A stretch of DNA of 64,000 bases, taken from contig VXAI01000245.1 of the NCBI GenBank assembly GCA_013399305.1, positions 134,411-198,410 of the forward strand. The letters are read 5' to 3'. The notes under the pieces are model-generated. The model saw only the letters and a list, made by a program, of their open reading frames with translations. It made no database searches and was not told the origin of the DNA. Positions 11,716-39,191 of the stretch are shown here, in pieces (positions within the stretch are counted from its first letter, which is position 1; every line of letters begins with the position of its first letter). The DNA comes from Rostratula benghalensis (taxonomy: Eukaryota > Chordata > Aves > Charadriiformes > Rostratulidae). The position numbers and the translations under genes were made by a program.

Positions 11716-13261
11716 AAGCTGCAGGACTGGGAGCAGCCTGTAGTGACTGGGTGGCAGTGGAACGTGCTGGGAAGAGAAGAAGAAGAGAGAGTCTGTCTGT
11801 CTATCCCCCAGGTGAGTGCTGCCTGCTCTGCTGTCTGGGTCCTGCTCGTGATTTAGGACACAGATTCTGCTGTTTTGTAAAACACTTAGGGGGCAGGGAC
11901 ATTGGTGCTGGACTGTGGCTGGATGGAGGGTGGTTTGGGGCTGACAGGGGAAAAATGTGGCCAAAAGGATTTCAGCGTGGCCAAGCCAGAGGGCATGGAT
12001 GGAGGGGTTGGGTAGCGGTGTGGGAGAACTTAGTCAAGCTAGGAGGGGTCCCAGTTGCCTCTCTGAGGCTTGGGAGATGCACAGGAGGAGTTTGGCTCTT
12101 CTCCCTTCCACTTTTCATCGCCTCATCCCAAATTCTAGGGCTCTGGAGAGGGCTGAGCCCATGGCACCATTCTGTTCCCACTCCTTTTGCACCTTCTCTC
12201 GATGCCGCCCAAGAAACCCTGCCGGCAAGGGTGCCCGACCTCCACATCCCACAGCACCTGAGGGCATCAAGGACCCTATGTCTGGGACAAATCCCTTGCC
12301 TTCCTGTGAGGAAGAGGATGATCTCCTCTTCCTATAGCACTTTCTGCTTTCTCCCCAGAATCCTTGTAGTTGCGTAAAGAGGCAACTCTGTCCACGTGCC
12401 CCCTTGGGGCTTAAAATCCTGCCTGGGTTTAAGCTCTGCTAATGTCAGAGCTGCCTAACTTTAAGAAGCTGAGCTCATCCTGTCTAATCTCCTGGCGAAT
12501 CAGCTGGCGATCAGTGCAATATTCACGGTTTAATTCTGGACACCAGGCTCGAGCAAGCAAAACTCAGGCAGCAGCGTCAGGCAGGGCTGGGCATTGCCTT
12601 CCCAGAGCCGGCTCCGGTGAGGCCGGCCAGCAATGGGGATGGAGGGGGCCGTGCACCCCCAGACACCCTCCCTACCCGCAGGGTGGTTAGGCCGTCCTCG
12701 ACCTTTCTGCCTGTGGTTTCCTCGCTTTCCTGTGAGTGACAGGACAGAACAAGCCTGTTCCTGCCGTTAAGCCGTGACAGCCAATTTCCTGCAGACAAGA
12801 AAAATTCATAAAATTGAACCTCCGTAAGCCCTTTTGTTCATTTTCTTGCCTTTCCCAGCCTTGAACTCGTTTCCCTTGGGAGTTACCCCTGTGCTTCCTA
12901 TTTTCTGAAGCCTGTGCCTGGGGCATCACTCTCCCTTTTTCTCCTCCACCTCTTCTTCACCTCCTTTTTAACTGGGGGCGTGGGCTTTGCTCAGCTCAGG
13001 TGCCCTGCTGGGTTTCTAGCCACTACCATGTGCCCTGAAGCCGGGCAGCTCCAGCTGACCTGCAGCATCCCAGCTCTGCCAAGACAAAAGGCCCAGTAGC
13101 GCCATAGCCCAAGGGCTCTGCAGTTCCAGTTCCCTGGGAGGCAAATGATTTTGCCCCACTGGCTGGTGATAGCCACCGGCTGTTGCTTCCCCACCACCTC
13201 ACCCAGCACTTCCCCTCCATCTCTCCCTGCAGATCCCCACCTCTGTGGCTGGTGACTTAAA

Positions 13262-16200
13262 ATGGCAGATGGATCAAAGTAAGTGTCCTTTTTTTTTTCT
13301 TTTTTTTTTTTCCTTTTTTTTTTTTTTTTGTTATTGGGATGGAGGAGGGCACTGCATGGCAGGAGCAGAGGGAGAAAGCAAGCTCCCTGGGTCCTCACAC
13401 CCACTGCCCCCATGGGCCAGTATCTGAGCTGGCTGTAGAGATGGAGTGAGCTGCTTCTCTTNNNNNNNNNNNNNNNNNNNNNNNNNNNNNNNNNNNNNNN
13501 NNNNNNNNNNNNNNNNNNNNNNNNNNNNNNNNNNNNNNNNNNNNNNNNNNNNNNNNNNNNNNNNNNNNNNNNNNNNNNNNNNNNNNNNNNNNNNNNNNNN
13601 NNNNNNNNNNNNNNNNNNNNNTTCTCTTCTCTTTCTCTTCTCTTTCTCTTCTCTTTCTCTTCTCTTTCTCTTCTCTTATGTTGGTGCTTTCTCACTTGCC
13701 TTTAAGACACAACCAGCTAATGCAACCCCTCCTCAATGGTCACACACTGAGCTCAGGAGCATTCCCTGTGACAGGTCTGGCTATGAATCTGGAGGACACC
13801 GAATTCCCCAAGGCCAGGACATCCTGTGCATGCTCTGGCATAGCTCTTGGAGATGCACCATGCCTGTGGGGAAGCCCTCTCCCTCCTTGCCCCGGGAGTG
13901 GGCTGTGCTGCATCCGGCCTCATCCCGGGCATTTCCAACTTCTTTGTGTTTCTTCCACAGGGTGTTCAAGAAGACCAGCCCCAATGGCAAGGTGAGGCCA
14001 TGCATGCAGAGACAGGGCCATGTGCTCCATCCCTGGGATTCCTCTGGGGTGGCTTTGCACACGGGACAGGAGGCAGAATGCGTTTCCCTTCCCTTTAAAA
14101 TCTGATTGATTTCTGTTATTCCCACCACAATGCCACTGCACGGCTCACTTTTTACAATAGAAATTTAAAAAAAAAAGAAAGAAATCTATATGGATATTTA
14201 AATGCAATGTCTGGTCCAACATGTTAACAGCGGGGTTAACCAGCCCTGTGACACAACCCAGGACTTGAAAATTTTTGGCCAATTCAATGGCAAACACTAA
14301 TCTGTTTCCCTCTGTCCTTTGACTGTGTGCTGCCTCCAGTTATCCATCTACCTGGGAAAGAGAGACTTTGTGGATCACGTGGAGTCAGTGGATGCTGTAG
14401 GTGAGTGGGGCTGTTCCCACCACGCAGGGAGAATGATGGGCAGTAAGTGGTCCAGGGGGAAACCAGTCTCTGTGCTGGTGGCTGCTCACCTCTGCTTCCC
14501 ACCAGAGCAGGAGGAGCAAAGGCAGCCCTGGAGGGCCAAACGTCCCATTTTCCTACAAATACCCTTACAGAAAAATGGGGAAAGGGACAAACAACACAGT
14601 CACATGGCTGGTGTTGATGCCAAAGAGGCATCGCCATTCCGTGGACCAGCAGCTCCCCTCGGTCACCTTCCCAGCCAATGAGCAGATTATTTAACTTTTT
14701 AAAAGATTGTGGTTTCGCAAGGATCTCCCCTGGTGGCTGAGCTCATTGGCCCTTCTCTGCTTGTTTGCAGATGGCGTCTGCCTGATCGACCCAGAGTACC
14801 TAAAGGACAGAAAAGGTATTAAGACACAAAACCCCAGATTATAAGGGGAAGGGGTGGAAACCTGTTCAAAGTTCACAAGCAACCTGGGACTGTAGTCAAA
14901 TTCGCAACAGGTCATCTACAGCTCATCATACATCAGGGCAACAGCAGCTGGCCTGGCAAGGAAAGCTGCCTCTTTCTTCTCATCTTTTCTGCCTGGGGCA
15001 CTGGCTCTGCAGATACCTGTGCCTTGTAGAGAGATGTGATAAATCTTGTTAACTTGGTGTTTGAGGTCTAGGTCCTGATAACAGGGTCATATTTCTCCTA
15101 AAGCATTATTAAAGTGTTTTTTTCTTTCTCTGTTCTTTTCTCAACCCCTTTTCCCCCTGTACCTTCCCTTTATCTCACCCTTCTCCTAACCTCACTCCTC
15201 TCGGTTTCCATCTGGCTTCAGTGTATGTGACGCTGACTTGCGCGTTTCGCTATGGTCGAGATGACCTTGACGTTATCGGCTTGACCTTCAGAAAGGACCT
15301 CTATGTCCTGACCACCCAGATCTTCCCGCCAGTGCCAGACCAAGCACCCAAAACCCTCACTTCTTTGCAGGAAAAGCTGATGAAGAAGCTCGGGGAGAAT
15401 GCCTACCCCTTCACCTTTGAGGTAGGGGCTGCTCAGTGCTTCCCAATCACACACCATCCATGGTGCGCACCAGGGGATCATCTCTAGGCATGTTCTTCAC
15501 TTTTTTTCTCTCTTTCCCTATTCTGCCCAGATGGCCACCAACCTGCCCTGCTCTGTCACCCTACAGCCGGGACCAGATGATGTGGGAAAGGTGAGCTGTT
15601 CTCCCTGACCTGTGTCCCCTGGACCTGTCCTCCCTGGCAGGGGGGTTAAGCTGTGCGATACCAAAAACGAGAGCTGCTGCTTCTTAGTGGGGACATGGCC
15701 CATGGGGTGAGGGTTGGAGAGGAAGGACGGCTGGACTCATGACCAGGATCTCTGGGGATGCAGTGGATGAGGAAGGAAGGGAATGGACCTAAACTTCAGG
15801 CAGCTCTGAGTTCCTCCTACTTACTGACCATATGTGTCCCCTCAGGCCTGCGGCGTGGACTTTGAGGTCAAAGGATTTTGTGCTGAAAATCTGGAGGAGA
15901 AAATTCACAAGAGGTATTTCCCTTTCCAGCCTCATGGTCCTAAAATTGAACCACCAGGTGGTTTTGGGTGGCCAGCTTAGGGGCTGGGCTGAGGACCTCC
16001 CATCAGCCTGTGCCCCGCTTGGATTGGGTACTGTACCCGAAGGAGGGGCAGTGGTCCCCATGTCAGTGCCCACCACGTCCTAAGAGCAGGGTGTAGCTTG
16101 CATCCTCTGGCTAGAGACACTGCGATGTCCCCAAAGGCAGCTGACATGTCCCCCTTGAAAGCTGCGTCAACACATCCCTGCTGAGGGGACCAAGGGTGAC

Positions 16201-19200
16201 TGCTTCTCACCCCACAGGAACTCAGTACGCCTCATCATCCGCAAGACCCAGTTTGCACCCATGAAAACAGGGCCAGCCCCGAAGTCAGAGACCACCCGGC
16301 AGTTCATGATGTCCGACAAGCCCCTGCACCTTGAAGCCTCCCTGGATAAAGAGGTCAGTATGGAGTCTGACCCCTGGTTCGTGCCACCACGTGTCCCCAG
16401 AGACAGGGACTGGGATGCCCAGTTGTGTAACTGAGCCTGTTCCCACCACAGATCTACTACCATGGAGAAGCCATCAATGTGACTGTCAACATCAACAACA
16501 CCACCAACAAGATTGTGAAAAAAATTAAGATTTCTGGTGAGAAGGGGCAGGAGGGGCACACCCTGGCACTGCTGCCATCCCAGCCTCCCCATTGGAGATG
16601 GGGACTGGGTGTCTGTGCCTCTGCCATGTCACCAATGCTGCATCCTCTTGTCTCTCCTCAGTTGATCAGATCACAGACGTGGTCCTCTATTCACTGGATA
16701 AATACACAAAGACTGTATGCACCGAGGAGATAAAGTAAGTAAGAAGGGGCTGGGGGTGCTGCAGCATGGAGGCCAGAGGGAGGAAGAGGAGGAGGAGGAG
16801 AGAACGATGGGGAGAAGGGGGTGGGGAAGATGGTTTTACACCAGGCAGCAAAAATATCAGAGCTAGAAGAGCAGATGCAGAGGAAACAGAGAAGAAGGAA
16901 GGCTGTGGACACTGTGCCCCCCCCGCAGCGCAAGCCAGTGTTGGCTGAGGAGGTCCCTGGGGGAAGATGCACAGCTGCCCCTAGGCTGCTTCCTCTCCTC
17001 ACTTTGCATCTCTGAGGGCAGCCACAGCCTTTTCGCCCCTGAGAACGAAAAGGGCTGCAGCAAAGGCGGAGAGTGGAAAAAAGAAGTGGTTGCATAAGGG
17101 AACAAAAGGAGGAAACAGGACCAGGCAGTTGCGTGAGGAGAGCAGGGCAGGGGGGCTGGCTCTGCCCAGGTGTCTGGTGCGATGGCTGAACATCCCCGAT
17201 GGGTGCTAAGCACACACCAGGCTCTGAGCTCTCCTCTCCCACTCCTTCCAGTGACAATGTGGCAGCCAACTCCACCTTCTCCAAAACGTACTCCGTCACC
17301 CCCACGCTCTCGGCCAACCGTGAGAAGCGAGGCCTCGCTCTCGATGGCAAACTCAAGCATGAGGACACCAACCTGGCCTCCACCACCATGTAAGATGTGG
17401 ATGTGGATGGGTTCCCTTCCTCCCTGCCATGGCCAGACCCGTGCCTTCACCCCACTCTAACAACTTCCCACTGCTCAGCATGCTCTGGGTTCCCACCAAG
17501 GGTCTCTTGCACCTCCTGTGCCTGACCCCAGTCTATTCCATCCAGCTGGAAAACGTAGGGATTTTGCCACATGGCCACAGACCCACTTCTCCATCTTGTG
17601 GGAGAGACATAGCCTCCCAATCCCACCCATCATCCAAAGCGCCTGTATCCCTCTGCCAAGCTGCACTGGGTCTTGTCTTGGGAGTAAATCCCAACTCAGG
17701 CAGCTCAAGTGGCCTCAAGTGGCCACTGCTCTGTGGCTTCAGCCAAGTCACCTGCCCTCCCCTCTCTTTGACTGACACGTTGAGTTGTCCTCTGCTGCTA
17801 AACCCCAGTGCACCCCACATGACATGGGGCATTAGGATGTCCCCCAGGAGCTACTGTAGGGAAGCAGATGGGGTCTGTGAGCAGCACCCCCCACCTCACC
17901 ACTCTGCTCTGCCTTTCTCATAGCCTGAGGCCTGGCATGGACAAGGAGGTGCTGGGCATCCTGGTGTCCTACAAAGTGAAGGTGAACCTGGTGGTGTCCC
18001 GAGGAGGGTAAGGTTCTGTGGGCACGCGGGTAGGGACCATCCCGTTGGGCTGTGGGGTCTTGTACCACTAGGCAAATGACAGAGGGACCCACGCCATGGG
18101 CCCCCTTGTCTCTGCCCTGCTCCCCTGGGCCACAGGACAGCTAGGCACTGGACTGCTCTCTGGCTCCCAACCCTCCAGCCCAATCCCCACTGCCCTTCAC
18201 TCCTATTATAAATCATCTTCTACCTCTTTATAAAGCAAAGTCTAAAACCTTCCCTCCTCTGCCTTGGCTGATTTCTCTTCCTTTTCTCCTTCTGCCACAG
18301 CATCCTGGGGGATCTCACTTCCAGGTAAAGGGGGGAGCTGCCTGTGGGGCTGAGCACGGTACAGCACTGGGCGAGTTTATTGAAATAAGTGCTTTTCCTT
18401 TCAGCGATGTTGGTGTTGAGCTGCCTGTCATCCTGATGCACCCAAAGCCTGCGGACAGTAAGTAATGCCTGGGACACCGCCAAAACTCAGGGGAGGAAGA
18501 GGCAGTCCCCATTCAGAAGGGAACTGGTGAAAGCCATGCTGATGCGGCCACCTCCATCCAAAAGGGCCCGCTCTGCCCCAGCATCACTGGCTGTGAGAGG
18601 GGCAGAGCCACTCTCTGTGTGGGACCAGCTGCAGGAGCAGCTCTCCTCCCCACAGCACCCTGGCTGCCACCCATCTCAACACCTCTGCAGAAAAACACCC
18701 GAGCATTGAGATGTTAGTTAAAATGCCCTTTCTCTATTAACCTGCTTACGTACCTCTCTTCCAATCCTTGCCTCCCTGTGCTGTGTTTATCAATGGACTA
18801 CAGCTAAGCCAAGGTAAAGAGATGTTTGCTTATATTCAAGGCAGTATTTCCTCTAGCACATAAACCATGCAGATCTATCACAGATGGATGTGATGCCCAG
18901 CTTGAGGTCACATCCTTGTGTTAAATCATCCAGGCCTCAATGTCCTGAGCCCGTGTGTCATGGCAGACAGCATGACATCCTCCATGGTGGCACAGGCAGC
19001 GGGAGCATTGTCACGGGCTGGGAGGATTCAAATTGCACGTGTTTTGCAAATTTCCAGGGCTTATTTTACAACTCCACAGTCACAAGTGCCACCACTGGAC
19101 ATAACATCCCCTACAGTTACGGTCCCCATCTGCCCCATGCTGAGGTCCCTTGGCTGCTGGAAGCAGTGCTGGTCACATCCCTTTCCCCCCCTCCTGCTCC

Positions 19201-20144
19201 CCAGTGCTGGAGCTCTCTTCGCCTCCCACGACATGAGCTTATTCCAGCTGAAGCCACAGCTGGGGTGGGAAGCCACAGCGTGCCAAACCCATTCCTGGCA
19301 GCCGTGCCTGGGAGCCACAGCCGCCAACCAGCCCCACAGCTGGCCCTGGCTTGCAGAGGCCCAAAAGGCTGGGGGGTTTTGTGTCTGGTTACGCCCTGCA
19401 ATGGGACACAAGCACTGGGATTTGGAGCCTGGCAACTCGGGCTGCAACTGCAGAGCTTTCGCACCAAAACCTATCAGTTTTCCAGCTCAGCGAGGATATT
19501 TAAACTTCCAGAACAGGAAATCTCTTGGCCTGTCCCCACCATCGCTCCCTGTAGATTTTGCCAAGTTGTTTCATATTTGCAGGCTTTTGGAATCAGTTTT
19601 GCTGACTCTTTTTTTCCATTTTCTTCCCCCACTTTTCATTTTGTGGCTCTCCCTTGATGTCATCTGCTGCTTGCCTTTTGCAAGGAGGTAACTAATCTCC
19701 TTGTCTCCTCTTTAATTTTGGTTCCTTCCCTTTTTTCCCTTGACAATGCAAAATACTCTCTTTAAAAATGCCGAAAGTTGCAGTTGCTCTCACCCAGCTC
19801 CTCTGGTCATGCACACTTGCAGCCAAGCCAGAAATCCCTCCTGGATTTGTGTGCTTGGGTTAGGCCATGGCTCACAGTGACATGGCTGTTCCCTGAAATA
19901 TAAGGGGTGACAGGGCCAGTGTTGAGCACCAGCAGGATTTGTGCACTGTCCCCTAGTTTGGGTTTGGGTGTCAGCAGGGATTTCACCCTCTTCACTGAAG
20001 TGCATGTCAGGCAGCCAGACAAGGGGCTCTGCTCTCTTTTCCAGTGAGGAGGACATCGTCATTGAGGAATTTGCTCGCCAAAAACTCAAGGGGGAGAAAG
20101 ACGATGAAGATGAGAAGGAGGAGGCTGACAAAGAGGAAAGCTAA
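13262..20144 (+). CDS. ARR3: Cone arrestin (arrestin-C / X-arrestin), complete, 394 residues
   Basis: By family, cone arrestin binds light-activated phosphorylated cone opsins and stops transducin signalling. Coding exons: 13262-13278, 13961-13991, 14340-14400, 14771-14815, 15222-15421, 15531-15590, 15846-15913, 16218-16353, 16452-16536, 16662-16734, 17252-17389, 17924-18007, 18301-18324, 18405-18457, 18804-18813 (10 nt), 20045-20144. All junctions are GT-AG and in phase. The protein begins [16 protein letters not shown] and has the finger-loop segment [11 protein letters not shown], the phosphate-sensor strand VRLIIRK and the lariat loop [16 protein letters not shown]. It ends in the acidic EEDIVIEEF tail followed by a lysine/glutamate-rich stretch. 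[10 protein letters not shown], the VVSRGGILGDLTSSDVGVEL region and the short N-terminus fit ARR3 rather than rod arrestin SAG. A non-coding first exon ends at 11811, and exon 2 starts at 13233. ARR3 next to RAB41 matches human Xq13. Confidence 0.96.
13289..13330. repeat. Poly(T) tract in ARR3 intron 2
   Basis: Long T runs broken by single C residues begin about 10 bp after the donor of the ARR3 start-codon exon. Confidence 0.8.
13462..13621. other. Assembly gap (160 N) in ARR3 intron 2
   Basis: A run of Ns bounded on both sides by pyrimidine-only TTCTC-type sequence, so the gap almost certainly lies inside a simple repeat. No coding sequence is lost, because the flanking ARR3 exons splice in frame. 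Confidence 0.98.
13622..13677 (+). repeat. Polypyrimidine tandem repeat, 11-bp unit TTTCTCTTCTC
   Basis: About five copies of an 11-bp homopyrimidine unit directly follow the gap, and the same sequence type precedes it (13455-13461). Together with the gap this is one longer purine/pyrimidine array of unknown true length. Confidence 0.85.
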
Positions 20145-20538
20145 CCTGCTGCCTGCTTGCACGGACAGCCACTGGTCCCACATGCCCTGGTTTGGGACAT
20201 AGATGCGCATAGCATTTTCCCTGACGCACTGCACTCAGTGCAGACACCTCAGCCCTCTACCTGCAGTGCAATATATTCCCCTAGGTACACCTTCCTCCCT
20301 CGGGCTCCTCACTCTGACTCCAAGCCCTGACTGCGGTGGCAGGAGCCGTTGCACCTCCTCCCAGTACCACCACCTTGGAAAGCCCGATGGTGTGCAGGAC
20401 GGTGTTCCCACCTCCTTGTACCCATGGCTGCCTTCGAGGGGATAGGGACAGGGAGGGCTCAGCGGAACCCGGCCAAGCGCCATCACCAATGTGTTTGTCG
20501 TTTGCTTGCGTTATGCAATACTCTGTCACACCGTTATA

Positions 20539-20544
20539 AATAAA
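20539..20544 (+). promoter_or_regulatory. ARR3 polyadenylation signal AATAAA
   Basis: A canonical AATAAA lies 395 bp after the ARR3 stop codon, with GT-rich sequence (TTCGTGTCGTGGTG) about 25-40 bp beyond it. This gives a 3' UTR of roughly 0.4 kb that ends just before the next gene's CpG island. Confidence 0.75.
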
Positions 20545-20962
20545 CCCGCACCAGTGGCTCGGTGCAGGCTTCGTGTCGTGGTGCTGGGGCGCGGGGCCCA
20601 CCCCGGGGCACGGGGGAGAGCTCGAAGCGGGCAGCCGGTGTCTCAGGCCGCACCGGGCCTCGGAGGGAGGGCGAGGCACTGGGAAAGCCGGGTGCGGCCG
20701 CTCCCGCCGGGCTCCCCCTCCGGTACAGGCCAGGTCCCCCTCCTGTACAGGCCGCAGGGGCGGCCGCTCCCGGCCAGGCCCCTAGAGGCCGGCCCGTCGC
20801 TATGGCAACCGCCCGCCCCGGGGGTGGTGCGCAGTGACGCGGCGGTGACGGCGGCGGAAGTGACGTACAGCAGGGCAGGCGGGGCGGCGGCGGTGCCGGT
20901 GTGTGCTCGGCGGTGTCTCCTTCTCCTCAGTCACGGCTCCGGCTCGGCCTCCCCGCGCCGCC

Positions 20963-35883
<14,921 letters not shown>

Positions 35884-37940
35884 CAGGCCCCTTCTGTAGC
35901 AGCACATTCCCCAACCGGCCAGTCTCACTGAAGAACATCACTGCTCATTGGCTAGGCAACCCTACTTTGTGGGCTGAAACAAAAGAAAAAAAAAAAAAGA
36001 GGAAAAAAAAAAAAAGAACCAATCTACTAAGCGAGCAAACTCCCTGTTTACTGGTGGGGAGCAGCCCCAGCCACCCCTCTTACTGCATGGTATGAGCCCT
36101 GAGTGCAGAATGAGTGTCCTGTCTTTTCTTTTTATTTTTTTATGTTGTTGCACTTTGGCACTGTGGTGCCCTTTACACTCCTTCTCTCTCTTCCTCTCTT
36201 TCTTCCCTTCTTCCCCCCCTCCCACCGTCCCCACCTTGAGCCTGTCTGCTCAGATGTATCTTGTGAATGCAATGGAAAAGCCACCAAGTTAGGGAAGACA
36301 AAAATAGAGCTTGGGGGTGGGCTTTCCACCTTCCTTACTGCCTTGCATCTTAACTAGTTCCCTCTCCAACTCCAGCCCTGTCTCTGTCCTGCATCCCCAC
36401 TTCCTCCGTGGAAAGGCTGCTCCTTTTAAACCAGCCAGTTTGACTTGGCCTTGCCTTTTTGGACAATACAGGTTATCTGTTTCTAGGCTTTTGCTTCCTG
36501 CAGGGCACGCACGATACTAGCTCCTCCGTTTCTCCTTTCTGTGGATGATCTTGGCTAACTCTTGCTCACGACTTCTGAGGTTTTTTTCCCCCCCACACCT
36601 CGTGTTACGCACGGCACCGGAAACCCCCAGACTCTGAAAGCTTTGGCCTTGTTGCTCCCATTTGTGTAGCAGAGACACCCCACAGACTCCTCTCCTCAGC
36701 TGGAGTATCTCCCCAGCCAGAGGATGTTGGGGCTCAGTGAGTGTGGGGGAAGAAGAGGGTATGGAGGCTTTGCAGCATGAGGCTGGATGGGGAGAGATCC
36801 TCAGGGTGGTTTGTAGAGACCTGGGTCCTGTCTGTCAACAGCAAAACCAGACGGTTACCCGAAATCCATCCCCACGGGGCAATACCTGCCCTGGGAGTCA
36901 TGGATGGCATTTGGGCTACTTTCATAATCTCTTGTCCTCCTGTTCATTGCCACGTAGACTGGGACCTTTTTCATGCAGGTCACAGGAGACAGAAGGCCAT
37001 TGATAGCTGCTCTACTCTCGTATCGAGGTTGCTGCTTGATGAAATCATACGTAGCTGCTTCTGCCGTTGTAGTAGGCTCCTGGAGGGTAGGGCTAGTAGC
37101 CATTTCACTTTTGGAATAGTCTTAAGCTGTCACATTGCCATGACCGGTGGTAAGGATTTATTGTCAGGCCTGGGTGGAGGAACATGTGCTGCTGAGGTGC
37201 ATTTTGGTGTCGCCTCTTGACCTTGGAGGGTGGAAAATGCATGCTCTTCCCCCTGCCCCTGGGTTTTAATAACACTAATGGAGCTTTTCAGGGACTCTTA
37301 CTGGGGTTTTTACATCCATCTGTCTGAAGCAGAAGTCTGTAGGTTTGTTGACAGTGAGGAGAACAAAACAGTCGGATGGCTCTAAGCCATTCACTGTTCT
37401 TTTCGACACCCGGCCTATGTCACGCTGACAGGGAGGACGCCAAGGGGCAGGAGAGCGACTGACTGCAGCGTGAGGGGTGGGGACAGCAGCGTTTGGCGGT
37501 CGGTGACACTGCCCTAGCAGGGTGCCCGCCGGTCACTGACTCAGCGTGCGCACTTTGAAGGCTGCAATCCCTCAAGGGAGGGGAAGGGGCAGCCTCGGAC
37601 AGGGAGGTGACAGTCCCCGCTGCCTGCCGGTGACTGCCCTTTTGTCCCCCCGGAGCCCTGTCCCTTCTCCTCTGGCTGAGCTGGCCTGAAGGAGGAAGCT
37701 GGGATGTCCATTTCCCATTTCACTCTGGAGTGTCCTCCCCCTTCTTACCCGCAGTCCCAGCTGGCAGAGCTGGGTCCCAGCACCGGCCCCCCCTTCCCTC
37801 CCCTCCCCTCCTCTGTACATACCCCTGTCGTGTGGGAATTGCTGGTGTTTGTCGGTGTGTCCGTGTCTGCTGTAGAACAGGTTTTGCCGTCCCCTTCTCG
37901 CGGGCAGGTGTGCGCTGCTCTGCTGTCGTGTTGTTCTGAG

Positions 37941-38015
37941 NNNNNNNNNNNNNNNNNNNNNNNNNNNNNNNNNNNNNNNNNNNNNNNNNNNNNNNNNNNN
38001 NNNNNNNNNNNNNNN
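37941..38015. other. Assembly gap (75 N) in the RAB6-family 3' UTR
   Basis: A run of Ns followed directly by a G-rich stretch (GGTGGGGGGGTGGGGGG). Sequencing failure at G-rich sequence is the likely cause. Confidence 0.98.
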
Positions 38016-38192
38016 GGTGGGGGGGTGGGGGGTAACTAGTGAAATAAAATAGTTCACTTCCCACTGTCTTCTCTATGGATGTGTATAATACTGAGTGTGT
38101 GTCTGGCCCTGCTGTCTCCTAGCTGTTAGCCGAGTAAGTGTGACTATTAAATATGAGTATGGACCGTCTGACCACAGCCGTGTATCACACTA

Positions 38193-38198
38193 AATAAA
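38193..38198 (+). promoter_or_regulatory. Polyadenylation signal AATAAA of the RAB6-family gene
   Basis: AATAAA in ACACTAAATAAAGATATT, preceded by an alternative AATAAA at 38043-38048. It lies 2.3 kb after the stop codon and is the last clear signal before intergenic CR1-rich DNA. Confidence 0.7.
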
Positions 38199-39080
38199 GA
38201 TATTTCACCAACACCTTCGCTGTCCTGCTGCCGGAGGGGAGGTGGTGGTGGTGGCCTGGGGCTTCCTCAGCTTATTTTACTCCTAGGTTTAACAGGTCTG
38301 TCCCACACACGGGTTACGGTGGAAGAAGGATGAGCTTCGTGGCTGTAAGCGTGGCTTTGGGCATGGGATGAGAAGAGATCTGAGAGATGGGGGGCTGGTT
38401 CAAGGGCAGGGGGGTGTGTCACTGACCTAGGAGAACTAGTGGCCCCAGTTTCTCTTTCCCTCGAGGGGGTGTGATAGGATGCTCCACCCCAAGCCCTTGC
38501 AAGCCCTTCCCTCCTCCCCGCAGAAGCCCCACCAGGGAGGGGTGTAGGGTAGGAGAGCCTGCCCTGAGCCACTGGGCTCCATCTGGTGCCATATTGACAT
38601 CTGGACGTGGTGGCGGAGATGGTGTATGATGAGCTGCACTGCATCAATGGAAGATGGACACCAGCGTCACCAACATGTGTGACATGGCCTGGCTGCCTGT
38701 GTTGATGTGGGCTCTGGTGGCTGTGAGTGGGTGCTAAAGGCCTGGATGGGGTGGGGCAGAGGGTGGGACTGGCTCAGAGGTGCCATCCTGTCTCCCTGGC
38801 AGGAGAGGGGTTTGGGGGACGGGACACCCCTTGGGACTTCTGCTACAAGAGGCAGTTCTCGCCAGTGGGGCTTGAAAAGGGGTATGGTGGGAGCTGCTTG
38901 GTGCAGATGGTGGGACCACCAAGTAAACTGGAGGGGGTTGCATGGGCCAGCAGCATTCCTAGAGTGGCTTCATGTCCATGTGGACCCCACCTGCTGTTGG
39001 GGCAGGTGAAATAACCCTTTCCTCCTCCTTCAGGGCAGTGCCTGAAGTCTCCAGAGGACAGGGACATGGTAACACTCTGA

Positions 39081-39191
39081 TGGGGCTTTGAGCAACCTGG
39101 TCAGGTGGGAGGTCTCCCTGCCCAGGGCAGGGGGGTTGGAATGAGATGATCTTTAAGGTTCCTTCCAACTCTCAACTGTTCTATGATTCTT
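39081..39191 (+). mobile_element. CR1 LINE 3' tail
   Basis: Contains GAGCAACCTGGTCAGGTGGG, CCCTGCCCAGGGCAGGGGG, TTGGAATGAGATGATCTTTA and AAGGTTCCTTCCAACTC, ending CTATGATTCTT. These are the standard avian CR1 3' end blocks in plus orientation. Confidence 0.9.

Larger units (their letters stand above)
35884..38215 (+). other. Long 3' UTR of the RAB6-family gene
   Basis: About 2.3 kb without coding signal separates the stop codon from the last AATAAA. It includes an A-rich stretch (35979-36016), pyrimidine runs near 36180-36225 and a G-rich segment beside an assembly gap. That the whole stretch is one terminal exon is inferred from the absence of splice-supported exons. Confidence 0.6.

Noticed and set aside
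13446..14105. Open frame spanning the N gap
   Set aside because: It is open only because the gap translates as X and the flank is a simple repeat.
38707..39014. Possible small gene between the RAB6-family gene and PDZD11 (segment WDFCYKRQFSPVG)
   Set aside because: The phrase looks protein-like, but I could not place it in any family or find consistent exons around it. Human has no gene at this position.
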